DNA of 64,000 nt from positions 355,111 to 419,110 of the forward strand of contig MU006228.1 in NCBI GenBank assembly GCA_010093685.1. The letters run 5' to 3'. Below are positions 35,481 to 48,400 of the stretch, in pieces (position 1 is the stretch's first letter; the number at the start of each line of letters is the position of its first letter). The position numbers and the translations under genes are program-made. This DNA is from Ophiobolus disseminans (Eukaryota; Ascomycota; Dothideomycetes; Pleosporales; Phaeosphaeriaceae). Below the pieces are notes generated by a model. The model was not told the origin of the DNA, did no database searches, and saw only the letters and a program-made list of their open reading frames with translations.

Positions 35481-37803
35481 TCACCCAACAAATCTCAACG
35501 CCCTCCGAAACCCACTCAGCCCATCAATCGTCTCCCTAATACTCGGCGCCGAATTTGCCGAACTGGATCGATGTCTCTGTTTCGGGCGCGGCACTTCTAG
35601 TAGCTGCGAGGAGCTGCGACTCCTGTTTCCGGACGGCGGGGGCGCGAGCGATGTCGACGACGAGGAGCGCGATGTGTCGTATGACGAGGTTGAGGTGTTG
35701 GATATACTAGGCGCGAGGTGCGGTGTGGATGTGGATGCGAGTGGGAGTGGGAGAAGTCTATTTGTGCGAAAAATGGGGTATTAAGCTTTTGAGCCGAAGG
35801 GAGGACATGCAATCAATGATATAAGGAAAGTGTTTTGGGGGAGTGGGGAATGGAGACTGATTTGTACTTTGCGGTACATCACAGACTCAATGAAGAGCTG
35901 CAAAGTATTGCAAAGACATGCAGCACCGTTATAGTACAGCGATCGTGCAAGATGGGCGTGTTACCTTCCATCGTCGCTTGTCCTGGGACTCTGTTTCTGG
36001 CTGTTTATTGCCGTGTTTCGATTCGTCTCCTCGGTCAGAGTGTCTAGAGATCGTGCCGGACTAGGAGTCGTGCCTCTGCTGCCTCTACTTCTACTCGGAG
36101 ATCCAGGTCGTGAAGTCGCAATCTCGTAGCTGGGGAGTGCCATGTCTGTGACTAGCGGGGCTCTACCCGGTGTTCGCACAGCAGTGTTGTAGCTGGGTGT
36201 TCGGGCGAGTGCATCCATGTCGTAGTTTGTGGGTGGCTGATCAAAGTACGCTGGCTCAGTGCCGTTCGCTGGCGTACTATCGCCGGAAGAGTGTTGTCTT
36301 TGTGGCTGGAAGCGTATGGCTTGGTCATTTCGTGATATGTCGAGATTTTGTAGCCTGTGTTGCAGTGCGGCTGCAGACGCACCACCTCCACCACTTGCTA
36401 CCGCGTCCATTGAGGCAAGATCCTCAGCGGAACCGGTCCTACTTTGGGCGTAGAATGGCGTGTTCGCTCCGCTGTTCATCATGCTATGATAACCACCAGG
36501 TGTCATGAAACCCGAGGGGTCGATGTCATTATACAGCTCGTCTAGCTGGTGGAGACCGTACGTGGGCGGGGCGTTTTGGTTGACTTCATCTTGGAATGCT
36601 TGCTGGTTGATGATGTTGTGGTCGACTACCACACTTTGATCTTCGTTTGGAGGCAAATTTGGCGATATGAACAGATGGACGTGGTTCTTTACCAACAGCT
36701 GACTGGTATGTCCCTCAGGATTCTTGAGATTGATATACAACCGTAGCTTGTGCGAGAGACGAATGTTCTCCGTATCAACAGACTGCCGGCAGTTCTTTAG
36801 TGATTTTGGGAGATCCAGGGTCATTGAAAAGCGGTGCGACTCATCAAAAAGCTGATCCGTGTCGTCTTCCCCGTTAGGAACAAGGTTCGCGGAGTTCTCG
36901 GGCATGTCTCCTTCTGTAACGGCGACCTGAACATCCGTCTGGTTGCTTATCCGTCTTCCAGCGTAGTCTGCAAAGAGTTGCCGAGACTCGATCAGTTCCA
37001 TCTTTATCGTTGATATCTCTACTCCTTTTCTGAGCGGTATCAAGACGAAATCGGCCGTGACGTGTGTGCCGACAATGTAGTTCTTCTGGGGCACGGTGAT
37101 CTTGTACGCCAACTTGTTTGCCCAGATATCTTCGTTGATTTGCTCCATGGGCATAGTCTCGAGCAAGTCGCGTCCGAGCGTGCGGATAACACGGATGTGT
37201 GACGTGGCAGAGAGCTGCTTGCTCATGTACCCTCGATCCACCGTCGCCTTCAGGTTGTACACGACCCAGTTTGTCGGCAGCCCCTCAACGCTCTGGTCGA
37301 GGTTGGCGGGCAGCTTGAACGAGAAGTCCCATTCGTGGTATCCGGCGTTGATCTTGTGTGCCTTGTTTTTGCTGCCGTCGACAGGGAAGAGGTTGACGTT
37401 TTCGGTGACGAATTGTGTTTTGTTGGCAATCGGCTGCGGGCTCACGGTGTTGGTCAAGTGCCATCTGTGTACCCTTGTTAGCCTACACTTTGCTGCCATC
37501 TTGGAACATGTGGCATCGTACGAGATTTTGCGAGTGCCTGTCAGCGTTATGCGCACACTCCGCACAGATATTGGCTCCGGGTTCGTGAGGACGAGCTTCC
37601 CCTTCAGCACCGTCTCATGCGACTCCGACGACTCTCCATAGAACACAACAAAAGGCGAATCCGGCCTGGAAGCAGTCAGCTTTTCTTGTCCAATTCTTCC
37701 TCAGACATGCAGCCTGACTTGGAGCGCTGGCGTGGACGTACTTGATCTCTAGAACAGGCGCGGTGTTCCTGCCAAAGACTCCGACGCTCGGCAGAGAAGG
37801 CAT
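35481..37803 (-). CDS. Alpha-arrestin of the CreD/ApyA (Rod1/Rog3) type
   Basis: Transcript-order exons 37742-37803, 37522-37665, 35965-37464 and 35481-35757 give 660 residues. Arrestin-N and arrestin-C sandwiches fill about 15-370 (GKLVLTNPEPISVRSVRITL, then WDFSFKLP, then YKITVPQKNYIVGT). An APPTYG motif (PPxY) just after them is the docking site for WW domains of HECT ubiquitin ligases such as HulA/Rsp5. The stretch from there to LASMDAV resembles CreD. The tail is Ser/Pro-rich. The third exon reads into a stop at 35961, but a GTAAC donor at 35964 joins in frame to a Ser-rich last exon that ends in a basic, helical segment (SIRETIDGLSGFRRALRF). Arrestins of this family direct ubiquitination of nutrient transporters. 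The CreD versus ApyA choice is open. Confidence 0.85.
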
Positions 37804-39377
37804 GATGTAACGAGGGACAAGAAACCACCAAAAATCACAACACCATCCCACTCAGGACGGGCCTCAGCGCAAATAAGTAGCCGAGGGTAGTATTTGCTCG
37901 TTTCTCGCTGGCTTAGTCGGACTGTCACCGGCTCCGATACAGTAATAGATGCGATGTTTGCAGGGGTTCGTATGGAACTGAGGTGAGAACCGTGGCTTTG
38001 GGGCTGAGTGCTGCGTGGGTATGGAAGCCAGTGGGATGTCGGCGGTCACGTCAGAGTTATGTACGTGTGAGGGGTCTCTTTCTCAGCTGGGCGCCGTGTG
38101 GCTCCCTCGCTCAAGATATAGTACCTTATCCACGCTTCTCCCACGCTGCGGGCAAGGGCGGCTTGCTAACGCGCAGCAGGTTATGCACCTTGATGAGCTC
38201 ACGGTAATAAAGTGGGGATGTTTGCCCTGTGTAGGGGTGATGGCTGCGTGCATCATTGTCTAGCGGCGCTTCCACACGTCTTGGAATTTTCTGGCGGCGG
38301 GTTTCAAAGAAGGTATCCCGCGAACGGCTTGATGCTTGACACACGCCTTCTCAGCACAAACGCTGCAGCTCGGTCCTCTTGGAGCGTTCAGCATTAGCAT
38401 TATCCAGCTTTGTGTGACCAAATACGCCCTCTGCCGCGCACTTGCGGTCTCACAGCTTCCTTGTAGGTTTTGACGGGTTTCCCCCCGAGAGCCTCATTGA
38501 TTCACTCGATATCGCAATCCGCGCACGGTTGCAACTCTAATACGCCACACATGCAAGATTGTAATCGCATCATCGGCCAAGTTGCAAAATTGCTCCGAAA
38601 CACTGGTCGACATGCGATAATGCACGTCGCCGGTATACGAATATGGACGCAGGTTTCACGAAGGATGGAAACCTGCGGATAAATTTCCGGAAAGATTTTT
38701 GTGCGCAAGGCGGCTGTGCGCGCCTCTACTTTGCATTCCGGACCATGACAGCGAATGCGCCCATCGTTAATATCATGCCTTATCTTCGGTATATACTTCG
38801 TGCACATCCGTTGGTTCATCGAGCACCGTTGAGGTTACACTGGTAAAGCAGAGATCGCCATCTTCGGCTTGAGCGAGTGTGGCCAGCGGCTGCCAATCTA
38901 GAGCCTGCATTGCCGCACCTGTGGCACAGATCCACCTATAGCACGGTGAAATCAGTCGAGCCTCATGCAACAAGGGTCCTGAAGTACCCGCAGGTATCCA
39001 CTGATAGGTACAAGGGACTTTCCGAAGACTGGTCGAGTGGGAACTGTTGGATTGAAAGTATTTGTAGTTACATCTGAGATTTGGCGAGGCGGGCAGCATG
39101 CAGCTGAGCCGCGATAAAGAAAAGCGCCTTGCACATGCTGCTGTGCGACCTTTGTCTAACAACGTGCGCATGCAGGTAAACGTGCGTAGGGCTGAAGATG
39201 ACAGCTGCTGAAAGCATCATCATGCACGTCTTGCATGTGAACCACGCATCGGGACAACCCGGGTGTCAAAATGCAGACGAAAAGTATCAATCCAGGAGCC
39301 AGGTCTGGAAACACCCTTACGGTCCACCCCTGATCTGGGCAATGTGTGGCAATCGATATACACACAACGTTCGATAT
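37804..39377. other. Intergenic between arrestin and creC (1.6 kb)
   Basis: Both flanking genes are on the minus strand, so this holds the creC 3' region and the arrestin promoter. Open frames stay below 135 codons and lack motifs. Confidence 0.5.
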
Positions 39378-41785
39378 TCATGGGTTGCTCGTCGACGTGG
39401 TGGATCGACCGCTGTCGTCGTTGGTCGCGCCTTCCTTCGGTCGGTCCCATGTTCTGATGTGGCCTGAAAGAAAATGTCAGCGATCCACTTCCTTATCTGC
39501 ATCACGAAGTACTGAAGTTCAACAAATGTAGCATGTGGGTCTCCATGCGACATTGAGCGGGTGTTCCTGCGCGTAGTGCAAGAACAAGCCTTATCGCGCG
39601 ACTTCGAGTTGGAACGTGCGGCGCTTGGTGGCCATGGGGCGATTGCGGTGAAGAAATATCTGACTCACCACTCTTGCAAGACGTCAGTATGCAGTCCTCT
39701 TCGAAGCCCAGCCAGGCCACAGGATGTTCGTCAACGGTTTTCGCCTGTGTTACAGTCAGTAGAATGTGCGTCAGCTGCGCTTCAAATTATACGCACGAGA
39801 ACTGGAGGCAACATAGCCGTGCGCGCACGAGGTTCAACTTGATGAATGACTTCCTCTTCATCAGGCATACTGGCTGATGTGAGATTCGAGTTTGATCGCA
39901 ACCGGTTTGCCGTGCTGTCTGTCCGAGTTCGTTGCATTTTCAAGTTGGACGACGCGATGCTGTTGCGCTGTCGTACTGACGCCTTGGTCGCTCTTAGTAG
40001 CTGTCGTCGCACCTTGGGCCTGGAACACTTACAGCTCTCGGTCGATGTAGCATACCCACGCTGAAGTCCCACAACAGCAGGCGGCAGTCTTCTCCCACGC
40101 TGCCAATGCGATAGTTGCGCTCGTCGCATCGCCATGGATCGAATTGAACGCCAGTCACCCACGAGTTATGCCCTTGGCAACGCGCTACGAGCATCCTGTC
40201 TTCCAGCGACCATATGGATAGCAGATCGTCTTGACCACCGGTGACGATGTACCGGCCATCTGGAGACCAGCACACACATGTGAAGCCGCCGTAGTAGCTC
40301 ATGAAGTAGTGCAACAACCTACACATGTTAGACCCGGTTCCTGTAGTTCGTTGCCAAGCTTACTTTTCTTTCAGGAAGTCGATTATCCGGAAAGATCCAT
40401 CCTCAGAAACGACAGCAAGATGGCGGCGGTCTGGAGAAAGCTCGAATGCGTTGATCTTGGAACTCGAAGTTTGCCAGTAGGATACAGGATTCGCTTTCTG
40501 GTTCTTGGAGTTAACAGACTTCTTGATCGTCAGGTGTGTCTTCTTGCCCGCATCAGACATGACATCTTCTGCGCTTGGGGAAAACTCTTCCGCGACGAAG
40601 AGCGCATCTTCCTTTTCCTTATCATACACCACCAGACTCCCGTCCGTGTGCGCCGCTAAGAACAAGTTCTCGCTGTTGGGTAGCCATCGCACATCGGAAA
40701 CTGGATTGGCGTTGATGACACCGTTCTTGTTGATTCGTGTGTATTTCTGCGACATGGGCTCGTACCAGATGATGTCTCCAGTGGAGAAGCCCATGACAAT
40801 ATCTAAGTGGTTTGGACCTTTGGTGATTTGATTTATGTCGTGACATAGCGCATGTGCCTTGGTGAACAGAATCTTGGTCAAGTGTTCCTCCTTTGTTGGC
40901 GATGTGAGGTCCAGCCATTGCAGCGCACGATTGACGTTTGCGAATGCATAATGCCCATTAGGGTTGTGTTCTTGCAATCGTTTCGACAGCGACTCGTGCG
41001 GTATTACCCGCGAGACGAAGGAAGAATTGCTCTTCACGATGTTGTTCTTCGGTTTTCGCCTCTTCAGGGGATCCTTCGAATCCTTGCCGTTAATCACGGC
41101 CAGCGCTGCATTCCCTTCGCCGAATACAGGTGTGTGTAGACCGTCAAGCGGTGAGGATGCAAATCCGTTGATACCGTGAGGGCCAGTGTCACTTGCCTGG
41201 CTATGAGACTCGTGGGGCGACTCTTGTATGCTAGGAGGGACTTGGGACCGAGTACTGTTACGCGTGCTAAACCGGTGCAGCTGCGAATGCGAGGGTTGAC
41301 GAGGCGCAAGAGCCACGAGAGAGAGTTTCGTGCCACATGTAGGCGGTTTTATGTCGGTCGCGAGGGGATTGGGATTGTGGATGGGGGCTTCTGAGGGGTG
41401 TGGGGGAGGCGTAGCTAGATGCAAATCGTCGCGCAGCACATAGGTGCCTACCAGGACATGTCAGCTAAGTTGTCGCAAGACCTATCTATATGGTGAAAGC
41501 TACCTTCTCCTACCACCAGTTGGTATTCTGGCCCTGTGGGATGGGTGAGGGTGTTGTTGGTCTCGATGACCTGGCCCGGAGGTAGGCCTGGGTATCCACC
41601 TGTAAGGAAGTTAGTACAAGGCACAATTATTTGTATATCGGGGATTCATACCGGTTGGGTAACGCGGTGGTGGTGGTAGGACACTAATTCTGTGTCAATA
41701 GAGGTCCTCATGCAAGCTTGAGGTCTGTAGGATAGCGATTGGCGGTCGTCTGGCGGGCAGCAAGCGGGTGGAGTACTTACAACAT
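39378..41785 (-). CDS. creC: CreC, WD40 partner of the CreB deubiquitinase
   Basis: Eight exons in transcript order: 41781-41785, 41652-41683, 41504-41599, 40364-41447, 40033-40318, 39797-39982, 39669-39744 and 39378-39463. They give 616 residues. The first exon holds only ATGTT; it is accepted because it restores the conserved start MFVLPPPPRY. Diagnostic blocks are DDLHLATPPPHPSEAP, KRRKPKNNI, a stretch with ILFTKAH, and WD repeats including YYGGFTCVCWSPDG, GGQDDLLSIWS and GHNSWV, then FDPWRCDERNYR and DCRLLLWDFSVGMLHRP. In Aspergillus CreC holds the CreB ubiquitin protease and is needed for full carbon catabolite repression; animal WDR20 is the counterpart. Introns are mostly 45-97 nt, the last being 205 nt. 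Confidence 0.95.
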
Positions 41786-42357
41786 GGCAGATGCGGCGCA
41801 AAGGCTCAAAAGCACACACCAATCAATCAATGGATATATCCTTCCAAGTATAGGCTACAAGGCCGAGTACCGGTCAGTTGTCACGACGAGACCTGGTGCG
41901 CAACAAGTGAAGGGTGGGGCCGGCAAAATTGATGGATAGTTCGTCCGTGGTCTGCTGTGCAGGGAAAGGTCACAGACCGTCTGGGGAAGTGCGGAGTTCG
42001 GCGTCGCTTCCCGTGGAGAAACATCCAAGCGCTCTGCAGCTCGCATGTCCAACACTTTCATCGTTCCTGGAGACGTATGGAGACGGTAAATATCGGCGCA
42101 TATGCAGGGACCTTGAGCGTGATGACATGCTTTTCACCGTTGAAACCTTACCCAACAGTCTGGGGAACAGGCGGGGAAGCTGGAATGCCTGCACGTGCCT
42201 GCCAAGAGTCGAGCACTCTGTATCTCTTTCGCAAAGTTGTCTGCACAGTCAACCACGCTGCGACAGTTTCGCTAGTCTCCGATTCACGCTAAATATCTTC
42301 TCACTTTGACTGCAGCACGTCGCGTACGCTGCCATGCGATAAACATGCGATCCCAAC
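41786..42357. promoter_or_regulatory. Divergent promoter region, creC / gem1
   Basis: These 572 bp lie between two divergent start codons. Short frames on the plus strand (41914-42309) run through but have no motif and probably reflect chance. No individual element is called. Confidence 0.45.
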
Positions 42358-44348
42358 ATGGCGACAGGTACGTGCAGGGTTTCTCAAAGTTTGACCGAGG
42401 TTGCTTTCCCCAACTAACATCGGATTCCAGTTCGGATTTGTGTGTGCGGTGACGATGGAGTGGGCAAAAGCTCCATCATCACATCGCTCGTAAAGGATAC
42501 TTTTGTCACAGCGAAAATCCAGCCCGTTCTACCACAGGTGACGCTGCCACCTTCCCTAGGTACACCCGACAACGTGTCTACCACCATCGTCGACACCTCG
42601 GCACTACCCCACGAACGTGATGGTCTTCGCAAAGAACTGCGCAAATCAAACGTCATACTACTCGTATACTCAGACCACTACAGCTATGAGCGGGTTGCAC
42701 TGTTCTGGATGCCCTACTTCCGCTCGCTGGGCGTGAACGTGCCCGTGGTACTATGCGCAAACAAATCTGAGCTGGCTTCGAATGGCACAACGTCGCAAGT
42801 AGTATCGGAGGAGATGCTGCCAGTCATGAACGAGTTCAAAGAGATCGACTCTTGCATACGGACAAGCGCAAAGGAGCATCACAATATCAACGAGGTCTTC
42901 TTCCTCTGCCAAAAGGCCGTCACACACCCGATAGCACCGCTTTACGACTCGAAAGAGAATGCGCTCAAGCCAGCAGCCATCTCTGCGCTACAGCGTGTAT
43001 TCCACCTGTGCGACAAGGACAAGGATGGATACTGGTGTGATCGAGAGATCCATGCCTTTCAGCTCAAGTGCTTTGAGAAACCGCTGGGAGAGGACGACCT
43101 AGCGAATATCAAGAGATCCATGGAACGCTTCGCGCCTGGCGCCACTGGCGAGCATGGTATGGACGAAAAGGGGTTCTTACTGTTAAACAAGATTTTTGCT
43201 GAAAAGGGCCGCCACGAAACCATCTGGATAATCCTGCGCAAATTCCACTACACTGATAGCCTCAGCCTGCAGGATACCTTTCTGCATCCCAAGTTTGACG
43301 TACCGCAATTTGCATCCGCCGAGCTCAGCCCATCGGGATATCGCTTCTTTGTCGACCTCTTCCTGAAGTTTGACAGGGATAACGATGGTGGATTGAATGA
43401 CGACGAGCTAGCCAACCTCTTTGCCCCCACGCCTGGTATTCCTTTATCCTGGATCGACTCTGCGTTTCCCTCCTGTACAGTTCGCAACGAAGCTGGGTAC
43501 ATCACGCTGCAAGGCTGGCTTGCACAATGGAGCATGACAACCTTTGAAGAACCGAAGACTACTTTAGAGTATCTCGCGTATCTCGGATTCGAAAGCAACG
43601 ACCGAGGGGGCACAACAAGCGCACTCAAAGTCACCAAAGCGCGGAAGCGGCGAAACAAACCTGGCAGAGTGGAGCGCAATGTGATATTGTGCTACGTGCT
43701 TGGCTCGAGTGGCAGTGGAAAGAGCGCGTTGCTATCCGCGTTTCTGCAGCGACCATTTTCCCAAACCTACCATCCCACAATCAAACCACAGTCAGCGGTG
43801 AACAGCGTTGAGCTGAAGGGCGGCAAGCAATGCTATCTCATTCTGGAAGAGCTTGGCGAGCTGGAGCCTGCCATACTCGAGAATCAGGCCAAACTTGACG
43901 CGTGTGATCTGCTATGCTACACATACGACTCGAGCGACCCAGACAGTTTTGCGCATATCGTCGAGATGCGGAAGAAGTACCCTCACCTCGACCGGATACC
44001 AGCTGTCTACACAGCAATGAAGGCCGACCAGGACAAGACGATGCAACGATGCGAGCAGCAACCGGACGAGTATACGAGTGCGCTGAAAATGGCACCGCCA
44101 CTGCATGTCAGTGCGACGTGGAACAGCATTTCGGAGCTGTTCGTCCATGTGAGCCTCCTAATGTTCCACAGCGACGAGAAGGCTAACAGGCGCAGCTGGC
44201 GGAGTGTGCAACCCATCCATCGACTGCGTTCCCGAAACAGGAAGAAGATCCATACGACAACTTGAATCTGTACCTCGCGCTGGGTGCAGTTACGTGCGCG
44301 GTAGCATCCGCGATCTTCATCTGGAAGCGCAACAGCAGCTCTTCATGA
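42358..44348 (+). CDS. gem1: Mitochondrial Rho GTPase Gem1 (Miro)
   Basis: Exons 42358-42367, 42431-44148 and 44196-44348 give 626 residues. The 10-nt first exon encodes MAT plus one base and restores the conserved start MATVRICVCGDDGVGKSS. Domain order is the Miro one: N-terminal GTPase (P-loop about 10-17, switch region degenerate), EF-hand 1 (DKDKDGYWCDREI), EF-hand 2 (DRDNDGGLNDDEL), C-terminal GTPase (GSSGSGKSALL), and a single C-terminal membrane span (YLALGAVTCAVASAIFIW) followed by KRNSSSS. The protein sits in the mitochondrial outer membrane, facing the cytosol, and controls mitochondrial shape, inheritance and ER contact. Length fits the family. Confidence 0.97.
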
Positions 44349-45407
44349 TAACTCGGGTCGGTCACACCATTCCCACCATTCTCATATAGCGCCATCATCA
44401 CTCACAGCACCACTTCGAGTACGTACTGGAGGATTGGGAGCTCGAAAGGTAATGCACTCTGCTCAGCATGTCTTGACTTACTGCCTTGAAGATGACTCGC
44501 GAGATTCCAAACATGTCTGTGCTGAACGTAAACACATAATCAGTGCGCGCTGAATTTGCTTTCAGCATTTCAAATCAGCTGTTGCTCTTGTTGCACCAGA
44601 GGAAATGAAGACGCTCAGGCTGCCATTAGACTACAGCTGTGGTGTAAGCGCTTGAAGGCCGTAGTTTAGCGATGACATCAGACATGTTGCACAGAACACT
44701 CCTGAACTAAACGGCGCACGAGCGAATGGGACGGCTGCAGGGATCCATACCCCTGACGACACGACATGCGGTTAACCGCATCTGGGAAGGGCGCTAATAT
44801 GTTTAGATGTCGCTGCCGGTGGCTATGAGGTTTTGGGAGGAACAGCGTGTGCGTTTGCGCGAGCAGACATGTGCCTTGATATACCTTGATACACCTTAAT
44901 ACAAGGAAATTGACATTGGCCTTGGGGGTGCATTGTCTTCTCAACGCTGTAACTCTTGGCAACGTGCAGGCGGGCGGTAGACAAAGGCGCTGTAGAGGGG
45001 CCAGCGGCTGCACGAGAAGCACGCGCTGTAGCAACGGGCGCGGCCACTCAGGTGTTTGTCGGTAGAAAAAAAGGGCCCCTGTGGCTGAGCTTGAGGGTGA
45101 GCGAGGGCCGGCGTCTGCTTTGGGATGACAGACCGATGCCCACGCTTTCTTGTCCGTCTTGCTCGAAGCCAGACCAGTGCGGCTAGCACGACACCTAGCT
45201 TACAACCTCACGATTCACTTGCCCAAACCTCCTGGCAATGCAATGAATAACCCTCCTCCTGCTCTGCTGACGCTGCACACAACCCTCGACTGACCTCGCC
45301 GCACGCCGCCCCATGTTCGATGCCCTCTCCTCCCTGCGACTTTCCTGAACCGGGCGCCGCCACGGCTGGCCAGCAAGCATCTCCGCACTCCTCAGGCCCG
45401 GGCAGTC
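44349..45407. other. Intergenic, gem1 3' region and Zds gene promoter
   Basis: About 1.06 kb. Several frames overlap on the minus strand (44678-45189) without family signature. The 150 bp before 45408 are C-rich with CCT/CTC runs, a likely leader. No gene is called. Confidence 0.45.
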
Positions 45408-48400
45408 ATGGTGAGTTTCCCTCGCATGCCCTCCAGGGCCGGCAGCGCCGCGCGCAAGCAACAGGCAGAGACGGCACAGCCGGGGTCTGCCCATGCACCC
45501 GACATTGGGCCGGGGCGCACTCCAATCTCGACGCTGCGAATGCTGGATGCTGACCACGCCTCCGCACCCTCACAGGCGAACGATCGTGCCCGCGAGCTCG
45601 AGCGTGTCTACCAGATGCGACGCGGCCATGTTCCACAGATCTCGATAAGCGACGACAACCACCACGTTACCGAAGCAATAGGCGACCTCTACGGCGGCGA
45701 CAGCGACACGGAGCCCTCCAAGCGCAATTCGCGCCCGCTGTCCTTCATCCCCAGCCCCAACGGCGACTCGATCCAGTCCCTGGGCGCCTTTGAGCCCTTC
45801 GACCCCTTCCCCGCCGCCCCGCCCGCGCCCGCACGCTCACCGCTGCGTCCCCAGATGGCGCCCTCGCAGTCGCCGCCGCCAGGGCCCAATGGCACGCCCA
45901 GCCCCGCCGTGCCCATTCCACAGAAGCGCACCTCCTTCTCGCACCACCACGGCAGCCCCCATAGCCCGCTCTCGCCGCCCCTGTCGCGCACCAACTCGGA
46001 CACGGCCGAGCAGCAGTTTCCGCTCAATGACGTGGACTACGAGTCGAGCCCCGCCGGCCTGGCCCAGGAGCTGAGCAACCTGCAGGCCATCCGCAGGATG
46101 TCCATGGGCGTGAACAATGCCGATCCCGACCTGCCCTCCTTCAAGTCGTCCAATGGGCCGCCCTCGCCGCCCGGCTCGTCCGAAGACAACCCCGAGGGGG
46201 ACCTGTTCTGGGTACCTGCACGGCTGCACCCCGAGCTGGCCCCCATGGAGTTCAAGACCTTCATCGAGGAGAAGGTCAACACGATTCGGCGCCGCTCGGG
46301 CGACTCGGACTCGCTCTCGCCAGACGGCGCCCTTGGTCGCCAGGCCTCAGGCGGAGGACTGCGGCGGAAGAAGTCGATGCTCTCCCGCCAGATCGACAGC
46401 GGGGCAGGCTACAAGGACGGCGCCGAGAGGCTGGAGAGGAAGCGGTCGGGGCATCAGCCGAACGGAGGGCTGCCAGACTTGCAAGAACTCGAGCAAATGA
46501 CCGAAGATCCGGCAGAATTGGTGCGACGGATGAGCTTATCGGCCAAGAGCATGGGGTCTGATGGCGAAGCCGGCAGCAACATCACCATGGCGCCTGGTAA
46601 GTTCGGCGGCATTGGTACACTAAAGCGATCTACGCACACCACATACAGGCGAGGCAGTCTGCGAAAGGGAGGGCCGCCGCTGTCTCGCAGACTGGGTACC
46701 CGCCAAGCAGAGACGGACACGGAGGACTCACCAAACACATCGCCCACGCACTCCAACGACCCTGAAGTTCCTCCACTGCCGGGACTTGGTCGCGTGCAGT
46801 CTGAGCCTGTAAACGGTCAGTTCGAGCCTTCCAACTTTTCGCGGCCCCGTGTCCGATCACCACCTAGTGCCGAGCCTAGGCCTGGGTCTGCCGATGAATA
46901 CACTCGACCAGCGTCGTCCGACGCGGCCCCTGAAGGACACCCCAAACAGCAACCGAAAGCCTTTCATTCAAGGATTGCTTCGAACGGCAGGACCTCAGCG
47001 CATCTGCCAGGCTACAAGCCCCCAACATTGGCATCACCAGTACCTCAAATTATTGAAACACCTCCACCGCAAGAACCAGAGCGGAGGCAGCAGTTCCAAC
47101 CACCTGAACGAAACTCCTCCCGCCAGCCACCCCCACCGCAGCAACCGCAGCAACCGCAGCCGAATGGACAGCGCAATTACCCTCCAGTCCAGTCCAAACC
47201 ACAACCACCGCCCCAGCGGCAATCACCTCAGAACCGCCCAAACCGTCATGCCCAGGCCGCACAGGCTTCGCCAATTCAGCCAGCGCAGTCGTTTGATGAT
47301 TTGGTTGGGCATCCGTCGCCGCTACCAGGAAACACCACGAGGACGGATAATCTGTCCATCATTCCAAATCTTCCAGAGGAGAAGAAGTCAGACAAGAAGT
47401 TGAAAGACAAGAAAGAGAGCTCCGAGGGCCCACGAAAGACAAGCTGGGGCTGGCTGGTAGGTGGTGGTGACAAAGACAAGGCGAGTGACAAGAAGGAGAA
47501 GGAAGACCGCGAAAAGGAGTCGGCGAAGAAGGTGAAGAACAAGCTCAGTAAGCCTCAAGAAAAGGGCCATGACGATACTAGACTCGACTTGTTGCAAACC
47601 TCAATACAAGGAACTGGCCAGCGCGGACGGGAAAGTGTCGTGTTGGATCGTGAGAGCGTCAAGCTCGAAGAAGAGCGGAAGAAAGAGAGTCAGCGGAAGA
47701 CGTCCAGCGATGGAAGGAAAGAGAAAGAGCCCGGCCTGCTCTCTTCGATCTTTGGAGGTGGCAAAAAGAAGGGCGAGAAGGAGGCGTCGCATAAAAAGAC
47801 CTCCGCGCGCGGCCTATCACCAGAACCTCCACCAAAGGTACTGAAGCCTGACATCGACTATAACTGGACTCGTTTTTCAATTTTGGAAGAACGTGCCATA
47901 TATCGCATGGCGCACATCAAGCTAGCCAACCCTCGCAGAGAATTATACTCACAAGTCTTGTTGAGTAACTTCATGTACTCGTACCTCGCCAAGGTTCAGC
48001 AAATGCACCCGCAGATACAGATCGGCAACTCCAAACAGGCCAGGCAAGCGAAGCAGCAGGAACAGAAGAAAGAGCAACAGCAACAACAGCCGCCGTCGCA
48101 ACCACAGTCACAACCACAGCCACAGAATCATTCGCAACCACAACAGCCACAGAATGAGGAGTTCGCCCAGTATCAGCGGTATCAGCAGGTAGGACACACG
48201 CATTGACCCCATCTCATCGCCCACTAACAAGACCTTAGCAGCAACAAGACCAGCAGCCCGAGCAGAGCAACGAGTGGCCAAGTGTGAATCAAAAGCAAAA
48301 CGGTGGCCAGCGGCAGCCTCAAGAAAACGGTCACCACACCAATGCGTACAACCAGAATCCCCGCGACTCGCACCATTCGCAGCACAGCGCAAACGGCGGT

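Noticed and set aside
35446..35784. 112-codon plus-strand frame
   Set aside because: Antisense to the inferred last exon of the arrestin gene, which has better support by splice continuity.
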